Source of the DNA: an uncultured Microbacterium sp. | Lineage (GTDB): Bacteria; Actinomycetota; Actinomycetes; Actinomycetales; Microbacteriaceae | Length of the DNA stretch: 14,837 bases | Assembly: GCF_943912325.1 (NCBI RefSeq) | Contig: NZ_CALTTX010000062.1 | Location: 1 to 14,837, forward strand | Direction: 5' to 3' | Shown here: piece after piece, positions 1 through 6,409 of the stretch | Position numbering within the stretch: the first letter of the stretch is position 1 | Layout of the letters: each line of letters begins with the position of its first letter | The notes under the pieces: generated by a model | The model's database searches: none | What the model saw: the letters and a program-made list of their open reading frames with translations, nothing else | Told to the model about the DNA's origin: nothing | Translations under genes and position numbers: made by a program

Positions 1-115
1 ACGCTGCACGAAGGCACCGGTTCGACCGTTCCGCGCTGAGCGCACCCGGCGTCCACGGCCGCCGACGCGCCGCGCGGTGACGACCGCGAGTGGGCAGTCC
101 GCCTGCGAGCGCCGA

Positions 116-892
116 CTATGAAAGCGTGGCCCCGGTCCCCGCGAGCGTGCCGACGATCGTCAGCGCGACGCCGGTTGCGTTGAACGTCGCGTGTGCGATT
201 ACGGCCGGCCAGACGCGACCCGTCGCAACGACGAGCACCCCGGCGAACAGGGCGACGAGCACAATGCCGACGACGTCACCGACGCTGAGCGGAGCGGCGA
301 TCGCGTGCATCAGCACAAAGAGCCCGGTTGAAAACAGCACCGACACGAACGCCGCCGTGAGCCGACCCGATCCGCGGCGCACAAGGGTGAAAACCGTCAC
401 GAGCACGACGGCGCGAAAGAAGCCCTCCTCAAACAGCGGCGCACCCGCGACGGGGGCGATGAGTCCCGTGAACCACCACGCGCCGCCGAGAGACCCGGCG
501 CTCGGAAAGGCCTGATCACCGCCCGTTGCCGCAATGGCAACCCCGAGCGCGATCCGTGCGATGAGGCCGAGCGCGATGCCATAGACCAGATCCACGGGAC
601 GGAACGCGAGTAGCGCGCGAGGCCGGGAACGCCGCAGACCGATCACGACGGGCACCGCGAGCGCCGCCCACAGCACGAGCACCGCGAGGATCGCGCCGGC
701 GCTACCCGCGACGAGGCGGCCAGTTGTGACGCTCGCGACCACGCCGAGGCCGCCCGCGATCAGGGCGATTCCGAGCAGTTCGGCATCCCAGGGGCGCACG
801 GTGGAGCCCCCGACGCGCCAGTCGAGCCGCACGCGCCCGCCGCCGCGCACAGGACGGGAGCCACGCACCCGCGGGGCACTATCGATCGTCAC
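116..892 (-). CDS. CPBP-family intramembrane metalloprotease (CAAX protease/bacteriocin-processing type)
   Basis: A 258-residue multi-pass membrane protein. The three CPBP/Abi motifs are visible: EEGFFR at residues 155-160 (paired glutamates plus Arg), FVLMH at 192-196 (FxxxH) and HATFN at 234-238 (HxxxN). These place catalytic Glu and His residues inside membrane helices. Hydrophobic segments lie near residues 38-55, 65-86, 101-122, 138-152, 181-200, 204-224 and 227-250, after an Arg-rich cytosolic N-terminus. Family members cleave substrates within the bilayer, but the substrate cannot be told from sequence. The start is GTG at 890-892 with no Shine-Dalgarno; a TAGTCT box ends six bases upstream, which suggests a leaderless mRNA. 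It diverges from the DUF4012 gene. The family call is secure; the physiological role is unknown. Confidence 0.9.
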   Translation of the reverse strand: MTIDSAPRVRGSRPVRGGGRVRLDWRVGGSTVRPWDAELLGIALIAGGLGVVASVTTGRLVAGSAGAILAVLVLWAALAVPVVIGLRRSRPRALLAFRPVDLVYGIALGLIARIALGVAIAATGGDQAFPSAGSLGGAWWFTGLIAPVAGAPLFEEGFFRAVVLVTVFTLVRRGSGRLTAAFVSVLFSTGLFVLMHAIAAPLSVGDVVGIVLVALFAGVLVVATGRVWPAVIAHATFNATGVALTIVGTLAGTGATLS

Positions 893-928
893 GCAGTCAG
901 ACTAGCGATTCGCGGCTAGGGTTGCTCC
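893..928. promoter_or_regulatory. Symmetric divergent promoter region with dyad
   Basis: Only 36 bp separate two GTG starts. On the plus strand TAGGGT (917-922) ends six bases before the GTG at 929. On the minus strand TAGTCT (904 to 899) ends six bases before the GTG at 892. Both fit the actinobacterial -10 pattern TANNNT at the distance expected for leaderless transcripts. A 5-bp dyad, CTAGC (902-906) and GCTAG (915-919), is centred exactly midway between the two starts and overlaps both boxes. No good -35 is seen for either gene. Both boxes and the dyad are visible; promoter function is inferred. Confidence 0.4.
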
Positions 929-2689
929 GTGCCCGGATCGTCACGTCGTCGCCTGACGGGCCGCATCACCGCGATCGTTCTCGGCCTTGTCATCGTCGCT
1001 ATCGCGGGCTGCGCCCTCTGGATCGGCGTGCGCGCGGCGCAGGCGCGAGGCCACCTCGCGACGGCCGAGAGCCTCGCCCACGACGTCGCCGCCGACTTCG
1101 GCTCCGACCCCGAATCGGTCGCCACGACTCTTCCGCGAATCGCTCAAGAAACCCAAACCGCACGCGACCTCACATCCGACCCGGTGTGGCGGCTCGCCGA
1201 GGGCATAGCGTGGATCGGGCCGCAGCTCCGGGCGGTCTCGACCGTGACGGCCGCCGTCGACGACGTGGCGAGCGACGCACTACAACCGCTCGGCTCGGCC
1301 ATCGGCGATACCCCGCTCAGCACTTTCGCCCCGCAGAACGGCACGATCGATACGGCCGCAATCGCCCAGCTCGCGCAACCCGCAGCCGAGGCGGCCGCGA
1401 TCGCTCGGCGCGCCGCCGCCGACGCTCACGCGACGATCACCCCCGCCGTGCTTCCCGCGCTCGCGGCTCCGCTCGACAAGGCCAGCGGTCTGCTCGACGA
1501 GGTTGCCGCCGGAACAGACGCCCTCGCGCGAGCGACGGCTCTGCTTCCGGCCATGCTCGGCAGCGACGGCCCCCGCAACTACCTGGTCATCGTGCAGAAC
1601 AACGCGGAGTGGCGCTCGCTCGGCGGCATCGCGGGTGCTGCGGTGCTTGTGCGGACGGACGCCGGGCGCATCTCCCTCGTGTCGACCGACAGCGGCGGCG
1701 CGCTGAGCTCGAGCCCCGAACGCATCGCCGCACTGTCGGGCGACGATCTCGCGATGTATACCGACCGTCCCGCGCGCTACTTTCAGAACGTCACCCAGCC
1801 CGTCGACTTCACGACGGGAGCGCCGCTAGCCAAGGCCTTCTGGGAGCGCAAGCACGGCGGCACGATCGACGGAGTGATCTCGATCGACCCCGTCGCGCTG
1901 TCGTACCTCGTGCGGGCAACCGGACCGATACCCCTGCCCACGGGCGACACGCTGACGGCAGACAGTACGGTTCCGCTGCTGCTCAACGAGGTGTACTTGC
2001 GCTACATCGATCCGAAGCAGCAAGACGCCTTCTTCGCGGAATCCGCCGCCGCCGTCTTCGGGGCGCTCACCCGCGGATCCGTCTCGCCGTCGGCGCTCGT
2101 CGGGGCCCTGAGCGATGCGGGTGACGAGCGTCGCATCCTGCTCTGGAGCGCTCTGCCGGGCGATCAGTTGGTGCTCGACGGCACGTCCCTGCAGGGTCGC
2201 CTCCCCGGCACGACCGATAGCGCCGCCACCGTCGGGGTCTACCTGAACGACGCGACCGGGTCGAAGATGGACTACTACATGCGCGTGCAGGCGGGGTTCG
2301 AGTCCTGTTCGGCGACGGATGCTGAGCTACATCTCTCGCTCACGTCCACCGCCCCCGCAGACGCCGCATCGCTGCCGAAGTACATCACGGGGGGCGGTAG
2401 CTACGGTACCCCGCCAGGGGCTACGAAGACCGTGACCTATCTCTACGTTCCTCCGGGCTACCGCCTCGGGCAGCACAGCTCGACGGTCGGCACCCTCGTC
2501 GAAACACAACACCTGGGCCGTGAGGTGCTCGCCTGGACCACCGAGCAACACCCCGGTGACACGGCCGAGGTGCGCGTGTCGCTCGTCGCGGATAGTCCAA
2601 CGAGCCCGCCGCTGCAGGCGGAGATTACACCCGGAGTTTACGAAACAGAAACACTGGGGCTCGGATTTTCGTGCGGCAGTACCGCATAA
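929..2689 (+). CDS. DUF4012 domain-containing membrane-anchored protein
   Basis: A 586-residue protein with a short Arg-rich N-terminus, one transmembrane helix (about residues 12-34) and a large, probably extracytoplasmic, remainder. Residues 40-200 are Ala-rich and helical. The segment around residues 214-233 (RNYLVIVQNNAEWRSLGG) is the hallmark of DUF4012 and leads into a domain with a conserved GGIAG-type turn. DUF4012 proteins often sit near polysaccharide or cell-envelope genes in Gram-positives; no biochemical function is established that I can name. The start is GTG at 929 without a Shine-Dalgarno but six bases after TAGGGT, so translation may be leaderless. It ends with TAA, 159 bp before the small surface-protein gene on the same strand; co-transcription with it is possible but not shown. 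Confidence 0.88.
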   Translation: MPGSSRRRLTGRITAIVLGLVIVAIAGCALWIGVRAAQARGHLATAESLAHDVAADFGSDPESVATTLPRIAQETQTARDLTSDPVWRLAEGIAWIGPQLRAVSTVTAAVDDVASDALQPLGSAIGDTPLSTFAPQNGTIDTAAIAQLAQPAAEAAAIARRAAADAHATITPAVLPALAAPLDKASGLLDEVAAGTDALARATALLPAMLGSDGPRNYLVIVQNNAEWRSLGGIAGAAVLVRTDAGRISLVSTDSGGALSSSPERIAALSGDDLAMYTDRPARYFQNVTQPVDFTTGAPLAKAFWERKHGGTIDGVISIDPVALSYLVRATGPIPLPTGDTLTADSTVPLLLNEVYLRYIDPKQQDAFFAESAAAVFGALTRGSVSPSALVGALSDAGDERRILLWSALPGDQLVLDGTSLQGRLPGTTDSAATVGVYLNDATGSKMDYYMRVQAGFESCSATDAELHLSLTSTAPADAASLPKYITGGGSYGTPPGATKTVTYLYVPPGYRLGQHSSTVGTLVETQHLGREVLAWTTEQHPGDTAEVRVSLVADSPTSPPLQAEITPGVYETETLGLGFSCGSTA

Positions 2690-2776
2690 TAGTCGAGAGT
2701 AGACTTTTCTCACCGTATCGGCGCCGTCGTTTTGAGGGAAACGCGTCGCCAAAGTTCGGTGAGGCGGTCGGGGAAG

Positions 2777-2801
2777 GCCGGCGCACTTCGCGCCTTCCGG
2801 C
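2777..2801. other. Imperfect hairpin between DUF4012 gene and surface-protein gene
   Basis: GCCGGCGC (2777-2784), loop ACTTC, then GCGC (2790-2793) and CGGC (2798-2801), with a CTTC bulge on the 3' side. It has no T-run, so it is not a convincing terminator. It lies 47 bp before the ATG of the downstream gene and may be part of that gene's 5' UTR. The rest of this 159-bp gap shows no promoter I would defend. Confidence 0.3.
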
Positions 2802-2848
2802 ACGATGCCGCACCGACCAACGAATCATACTTTTCGGGGAGTAATCAC

Positions 2849-3418
2849 ATGAAGTCCATCACCCGCCGCGGAATCGCCGCGGCAGTACTCGCACTCGGCC
2901 TTACCGTTGGCGGCGCTTCGGCCGCCTTCGCCTACACGCCGGTCGCTCCGGGCGGCACGACCACGGCTGGCCCGGGCCAGACGGTGTCGATCTCGGTCGA
3001 TGTCTCGAGCCTCCCGGCTGTCGACGCGAGCGTCGTCTTCACCCTCACGGGCGAAGGCGTCACGGGCGCCAACCTCGCAAACATCGTCAAGGCGGCCTCG
3101 TCGTCGGCCTCGGTGACCAAGCCGCGCAGCAACCCGACCGTCTCGGTCACGATTCCGGCCAACGGCTCGGGCTCGTACTCGCTCAGCGCTACCGGCGCAA
3201 CGTCGGGCACGGCTCTTCCGGCGGTCTCGATCAACTCGGGCGTTCCGCTCGCTTCGGGCACGGGCAGCGCCACCGGCCTGTCGAACACGGGTGAGAACCC
3301 GATGATGCTCCTCGGCCTCTGGGTCGGCGGCGGCGCCCTCGTGCTCGCCGGTGGGGCCCTCGTCGTCGGCCACACGGTTCGCCGTCAGCGCCGCGCGACC
3401 GAGGTCAGCACCCACTGA
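2849..3418 (+). CDS. Small secreted protein with LPXTG-like (LSNTG) cell-wall sorting signal
   Basis: A 189-residue protein. I chose ATG 2849 because GGGGAG lies 7-8 bases upstream and a clean signal peptide follows: MKSITRRG, a hydrophobic core, and a probable cleavage after AFA (ASAAFA/YTP). The open frame continues 39 codons upstream, but that part looks non-coding. The mature part (about residues 30-150) is rich in Ser, Thr, Val, Gly and Ala with repeated Val/Ser/Thr patches, as in a beta-sandwich or spacer domain. The C-terminus has LSNTG followed by ENP, a hydrophobic span (MMLLGLW...VVG) and the basic tail RRQRR. That is the three-part layout of sortase substrates, although Ser replaces the usual Pro or Ala. 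No sortase gene is in the window. Ligand and function are unknown. A strong terminator follows. Confidence 0.85.
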   Translation: MKSITRRGIAAAVLALGLTVGGASAAFAYTPVAPGGTTTAGPGQTVSISVDVSSLPAVDASVVFTLTGEGVTGANLANIVKAASSSASVTKPRSNPTVSVTIPANGSGSYSLSATGATSGTALPAVSINSGVPLASGTGSATGLSNTGENPMMLLGLWVGGGALVLAGGALVVGHTVRRQRRATEVSTH

Positions 3419-3441
3419 CGCAGTCACGCTGTGATCCGCCC

Positions 3442-3481
3442 AGAAGGGGCGGCACCGACTCACCTCGGTGCCGCCCCTTCT
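3442..3481 (+). terminator. Intrinsic terminator of the surface-protein gene
   Basis: A perfect 17-bp inverted repeat, 3442-3458 against 3465-3481, with the 6-base loop CTCACC. It starts 24 bases after the TGA stop. The T-run after the stem is short (TTCTTC), as is common in high-GC actinobacteria. It faces the convergent rplQ terminator. Confidence 0.85.
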
Positions 3482-3541
3482 TCGTGCCTCCGCACCCACG
3501 ACCTGGACTCACGAGCATCCTTCGCGCCCATCACACCAACG

Positions 3542-3579
3542 ACGAACGGCCCGGTCCTTTTCAGGACCGGGCCGTTCGT
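3542..3579 (-). terminator. Intrinsic terminator of the infA-rplQ transcript
   Basis: A perfect 16-bp inverted repeat, 3542-3557 against 3564-3579, with loop TTTTCA. It lies 12 bases beyond the rplQ stop in the direction of transcription. The stem is very GC-rich (core GGCCCGGTCC). A weak T-containing tail (TCGTTGGTGT) follows on the minus strand. Confidence 0.87.
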
Positions 3580-3591
3580 ACGTGAGAGGAA

Positions 3592-4185
3592 TTACGCCTT
3601 GGCGTCGTCCGCCTCGACGGTCGCGTCGTCAGCTGCAGCAGCGGCGGCTTCGCCCTCTTCGGGCGACTCGGCGCCGGCGTGAGCCGAAGCATCCGTCGAC
3701 TCCGCGTCAGGCTCGGGAGCCTCAACGGCCTCATCGACCGTCTCGTCTGCCGGGGTCTCGTCGACAGGAGCCGCGGCGGGCGCGGCATCCTTCTTCGCCG
3801 ACGTCGCCTTCTTGACCTTGGGCGTGACGGGCTCGAGCACGAGCTCGATCACGGCCATAGGGGCGTTGTCACCCTTGCGGTTACCGATCTTGGTGATGCG
3901 CGTGTAGCCACCCTCGCGCTCCGCGACGAGCGGGGCGATCTCGGTGAACAGCACGTGCACGACCGTACGGTCGCCAATGACCTGCAGCACGCGGCGACGC
4001 GCGTGCAGGTCGCCACGCTTGGCGAACGTGATCAGACGCTCGGCGAGCGGACGCAGGCGCTTCGCCTTGGTCTCGGTCGTCGTGATGGACTTGTGCGTGA
4101 AGAGCGACGCCGCGAGGTTCGCGAGAAGCAGACGCTCGTGTGCGGGGCCGCCTCCGAGGCGGGGTCCCTTCGTGGGCTTGGGCAT
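3592..4185 (-). CDS. rplQ: 50S ribosomal protein L17 with acidic C-terminal extension
   Basis: A 197-residue protein. The first ~125 residues are a typical L17, with MPKPTKGPRLGGGPAHERLL at the start, the LFTHKSITTTETKAKRLRP stretch, and GDNAPMAVIELV near the core's end. L17 lies at the exit side of the large subunit. The last ~70 residues form a low-complexity tail rich in Ala, Glu, Asp and Thr (for example DETPADETVDEAVE). Such tails are common on actinobacterial L17 and are expected to be disordered. ATG 4185 has GGAG six bases upstream. It is the last gene of the alpha operon, 37 bases after rpoA, and is followed at once by a strong terminator. truA, often the next gene in bacteria, is absent here. 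Confidence 0.97.
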   Translation of the reverse strand: MPKPTKGPRLGGGPAHERLLLANLAASLFTHKSITTTETKAKRLRPLAERLITFAKRGDLHARRRVLQVIGDRTVVHVLFTEIAPLVAEREGGYTRITKIGNRKGDNAPMAVIELVLEPVTPKVKKATSAKKDAAPAAAPVDETPADETVDEAVEAPEPDAESTDASAHAGAESPEEGEAAAAAADDATVEADDAKA

Positions 4186-4222
4186 TGTTTACTCCAGAGA
4201 ATTCGTCGTTGTCGGGCCGCGG

Positions 4223-5215
4223 TCAGACGGCGGTGTCGTCGTCGTAGCCGCCGTAGAAGTGGGCGCCGTCGAATCCGGGCACCGAGTCCTTGAGCGACAG
4301 ACCGAGCGAGATGAGCTTGTCACGCACCTCGTCGACCGACTTCTGACCGAAGTTGCGGATGTTCATCAGCTGCGTCTCCGACAGAGCGACGAGCTCCGAG
4401 ACGTTGTTGATGCCCTCGCGCTTCAGGCAGTTGTACGAACGCACCGAGAGGTCGAGGTCTTCGATCGGCATCGACAGCTCGTTGCTGAGCACGGTCTCGG
4501 CGGGAGCCGGGCCGATCTCGATACCCTCGGCCTCGACGTTCAGCTCGCGGGCGAGACCGAACAGCTCGGTGAGCGTGCGACCCGCCGAAGCAACCGCGTC
4601 ACGCGGGCCGATCGACGCCTTGGTCTCGACGTCGAGCACGAGCTTGTCGAAGTCGGTGCGCTCGCCGGCACGCGTCGCCTCGACGCGGTAGCTGACCTTG
4701 AGCACGGGCGAGTAGATCGAGTCGATCGGAATCTGACCCGCCTCGGCGAACTCGTTGCGGTTCTGCGTCGCCGAAACGTAGCCACGGCCACGCTCGATCG
4801 TGAGCTCGAGCTCGAAGCGCGCGTCGTCGTTCAGCGTCGCGATGACGAGCTCGGGGTTGTGCACCTCGACGCCCGCGGGAGCCGAAATGTCAGCCGCCGT
4901 GACCTCGCCTGCACCGGTCTTGCGCAGGTAAGCCGTGATGGGCTCGTCGCGCTCCGACGAGACGACGAGGTTCTTGACGTTGAGGATGATCTCGGTGACG
5001 TCTTCTTTCACACCGGGAATGGTGCTGAACTCGTGAAGGACGTTGTCGATGCGGATGCTGGTGACCGCGGCGCCGGGGATCGACGACAGCAGGCTGCGGC
5101 GCAGCGCGTTGCCGATCGTGTAGCCGAATCCGGGCTCGAGAGGCTCGATCACGAAACGGCTGCGGAACTCGCCAATCTTCTCCTCGGTGAGGGTGGGACG
5201 CTGTGCGATGAGCAC
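4223..5215 (-). CDS. rpoA: DNA-directed RNA polymerase subunit alpha
   Basis: A 330-residue alpha subunit. The N-terminal dimerisation and assembly domain (about residues 1-230) contains FVIEPLEPGFGYTIGNALRR, the universally conserved stretch for beta/beta-prime docking. The C-terminal domain (about 253-308) carries SVRSYNCLKREGI, in which Arg259 matches the DNA/UP-element-contacting arginine of other alpha subunits, then NIRNFGQKSVDEV. A short acidic tail (GGYDDDTAV) ends the protein. The start is GTG at 5213-5215, with AAAGGAA (5223-5229) at a seven-base spacing and the usual actinobacterial N-terminus MLIAQRPTL. It sits between rpsK (115-base spacer containing two hairpins) and rplQ. Confidence 0.98.
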   Translation of the reverse strand: MLIAQRPTLTEEKIGEFRSRFVIEPLEPGFGYTIGNALRRSLLSSIPGAAVTSIRIDNVLHEFSTIPGVKEDVTEIILNVKNLVVSSERDEPITAYLRKTGAGEVTAADISAPAGVEVHNPELVIATLNDDARFELELTIERGRGYVSATQNRNEFAEAGQIPIDSIYSPVLKVSYRVEATRAGERTDFDKLVLDVETKASIGPRDAVASAGRTLTELFGLARELNVEAEGIEIGPAPAETVLSNELSMPIEDLDLSVRSYNCLKREGINNVSELVALSETQLMNIRNFGQKSVDEVRDKLISLGLSLKDSVPGFDGAHFYGGYDDDTAV

Positions 5216-5232
5216 GATTGGTTCCTTTCAGT

Positions 5233-5256
5233 CACGTGCCCGCTATATGGCACGTG
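5233..5256 (-). other. Hairpin just upstream of the rpoA ribosome binding site
   Basis: CACGTGCC (5233-5240) and GGCACGTG (5249-5256) form a perfect 8-bp inverted repeat around an AT-rich 8-base loop. In the mRNA it ends about four bases before the AAAGGAA Shine-Dalgarno of rpoA, so it could affect ribosome access or act as a processing site. There is no T-run. Confidence 0.55.
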
Positions 5257-5286
5257 CAGTTTGTGGAGTGTGGAGTTGTCACGACG

Positions 5287-5324
5287 GATGCCGGAACCCA
5301 CCCCGCGGGGCAGATTTCGGCATC
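5287..5324 (-). other. Nested hairpin immediately after the rpsK stop
   Basis: GATGCCG (5287-5293) pairs with CGGCATC (5318-5324). The self-complementary CCCCGCGGGG (5301-5310) has the same centre of symmetry, and AA/TT pairs at 5295-5296 and 5315-5316 join the arms. It starts six bases after the rpsK TGA in the direction of transcription. No T-run follows, so partial attenuation or RNA processing is more likely than full termination. Confidence 0.55.
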
Positions 5325-5330
5325 GAAGAG

Positions 5331-5729
5331 TCAGACGCGGCGACGCTTCGGCGGGCGAACGCCGTTGTGTGCCTGCGGCGTAACGTCCTGGATCGAGCCG
5401 ACCTCCAGGCCAGCGGCCTGGAGCGAACGGATCGCGGTCTCACGGCCCGAGCCGGGACCCTTGACGAAGACGTCGACCTTCTTCACACCGTGCTCGGCGG
5501 CCTGGCGGGCGGCCGACTCGGCGGCCATACCGGCCGCGTACGGGGTCGACTTGCGCGAGCCCTTGAAGCCCACGCCGCCCGACGAGGCCCAGCTGATAAC
5601 AGCGCCCGACGGGTCGGTGATCGAAACGATCGTGTTGTTGAACGTCGACTTGATGTGGGCGTGGCCCAGCGCGATGTTCTTCTTCTCCTTGCGGCGCGGC
5701 TTGCGCGCGGCAGACTTGGGTGCAGCCAT
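5331..5729 (-). CDS. rpsK: 30S ribosomal protein S11
   Basis: A 132-residue S11 of usual length. It begins with a basic tail (MAAPKSAARKPRRKEKKN), then HIKSTFNNTIVSITDPSG, the SSGGVGFKGSRKSTPYAA core, and the C-terminal signature DVTPQAHNGVRPPKRRRV. S11 lies on the 30S platform near the mRNA exit. ATG 5729 has AGGAG nine to ten bases upstream. It follows rpsM by 30 bases. rpsD (S4), which follows rpsK in many bacteria including mycobacteria, is not here; only 115 structured bases separate rpsK from rpoA. Confidence 0.98.
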   Translation of the reverse strand: MAAPKSAARKPRRKEKKNIALGHAHIKSTFNNTIVSITDPSGAVISWASSGGVGFKGSRKSTPYAAGMAAESAARQAAEHGVKKVDVFVKGPGSGRETAIRSLQAAGLEVGSIQDVTPQAHNGVRPPKRRRV

Positions 5730-5759
5730 GCTTTGTTTCTCCTAAACCTTTCGCGCGCT

Positions 5760-6140
5760 TTACTTCTTGCCGGCCTTCTTCTTGCCCGCGACCGTACGCT
5801 TCGGACCCTTGCGGGTACGTGCGTTGGTCTTGGTGCGCTGTCCGCGCACGGGCAAGCCACGGCGGTGGCGGAGGCCCTCGTAAGAGCCGATCTCGACCTT
5901 GCGGCGGATGTCGGCGGCGACCTCGCGGCGAAGGTCACCCTCCACCTTGTAGTTGGCCTCGATGTAGTCGCGAAGCGCGACCAGCTGGTCGTCGGTGAGG
6001 TCCTTGACGCGGATCGATTCGTCGATCTCGGTCGTCTTGAGGATCTCGACCGAACGGGTGCGACCGATGCCGTAGATGTACGTAAGCGCGATCACCACGC
6101 GCTTGTCGCGCGGGATGTCGACGCCGGCAAGACGTGCCAT
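5760..6140 (-). CDS. rpsM: 30S ribosomal protein S13
   Basis: A 126-residue S13 of usual length, beginning MARLAGVDIPRDKRVVIALT. It has the helix-two-turn-helix YIYGIGRTRSVEIL, the GLRHRRGLPVRGQRTKTNAR signature, and a lysine-rich C-terminal tail (KKKAGKK) that reaches toward P-site tRNA in ribosome structures. S13 sits in the 30S head and makes intersubunit bridges. ATG 6140 has AGGAG (6147-6151) six bases upstream. The 265 bases before it, up to rpmJ, hold a folded leader and repeats and no gene. The long leader suggests control at this point of the operon. Confidence 0.98.
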   Translation of the reverse strand: MARLAGVDIPRDKRVVIALTYIYGIGRTRSVEILKTTEIDESIRVKDLTDDQLVALRDYIEANYKVEGDLRREVAADIRRKVEIGSYEGLRHRRGLPVRGQRTKTNARTRKGPKRTVAGKKKAGKK

Positions 6141-6172
6141 GCGGTTCTCCTAGGAGCAGTCGAAGGTGTGGA

Positions 6173-6234
6173 GCACGATCGGTGCCCGGGCCTTCGTCCC
6201 GAGGTGTCCCCCGCTGCGCGGGTTCTGATCGTGC
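6173..6234 (-). promoter_or_regulatory. Candidate folded 5' leader (three-way junction) before rpsM
   Basis: On the minus strand GCACGATC (6234 to 6227) pairs with GATCGTGC (6180 to 6173) as an 8-bp closing helix. Inside are two further hairpins: CCCGC-GCA-GCGGG (6222 to 6210) and CTCGGG-ACGAAGG-CCCGGG, the latter with one G-U pair. Together they make a three-way junction that ends 32 bases before the rpsM ATG and leaves the Shine-Dalgarno free. A further hairpin, GACCG/CGGTC, is at 6244-6257. A ribosomal-protein autoregulatory site is a reasonable guess from position; there is no homology evidence. Confidence 0.4.
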
Positions 6235-6294
6235 CTTGTATGTGACCGTTGCCGGTCTCGATGTGTAGTTGTTTTTGTGCGGGCCGGGCTTGGG

Positions 6295-6345
6295 GTTCAA
6301 GCTTGGGCGCTGGCGTTCAAGCTTCGACTCGGGCGCTTTGCGCCC
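6295..6345. repeat. Direct repeat pair plus GC hairpin in the rpmJ-rpsM spacer
   Basis: GTTCAAGCTT occurs at 6295-6304 and again at 6315-6324, exactly 20 bp apart. Next to it, GGGCGC-TTT-GCGCCC (6331-6345) is a perfect 6-bp hairpin. AAGCT (6319-6323) and AGCTT (6352-6356) flank that hairpin. The block is non-coding and looks like repetitive intergenic sequence, but repeat-family membership cannot be told from one copy. Confidence 0.5.
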
Positions 6346-6355
6346 TCGCTCAGCT

Positions 6356-6409
6356 TTGAGCCGCTGGCGCATCAACGCGCTTCGCGCATTGATCCGCCCT
6401 GCGGCTCAA
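6356..6409 (-). other. Long hairpin beginning at the rpmJ stop codon
   Basis: A 54-base near-perfect stem-loop. TTGAGCCGC (6356-6364) pairs with GCGGCTCAA (6401-6409); inside are GGCG/CGCC, ATCAA/TTGAT and GCGC/GCGC, with a TTC loop at 6381-6383. About 22 pairs form with three small mismatches or bulges. The stop codon of rpmJ (6406-6408) lies inside the outer stem. No T-run follows, so it may be a processing or stability element, a REP-like unit, or a leaky terminator. Confidence 0.6.

Noticed and set aside
922..2124. 400-codon plus-strand frame overlapping the DUF4012 gene
   Set aside because: It is the wrong frame of a real gene, with an Arg-rich translation; the DUF4012 frame has the conserved motif and transmembrane helix.
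2732..2848. Upstream extension of the surface-protein gene to 228 residues
   Set aside because: It would bury the signal peptide behind 39 Arg-rich residues; ATG 2849 has its own GGGGAG.
5216..5270. Promoter for rpoA using GTGACA and CATATA
   Set aside because: The two hexamers are 27 bp apart, far from the 16-18 bp needed, and the CATATA lies in a hairpin loop.
3944..5383. 479-codon plus-strand open frame over rplQ, rpoA and rpsK
   Set aside because: It is an antisense shadow of rpoA; no domain or signal is recognisable.
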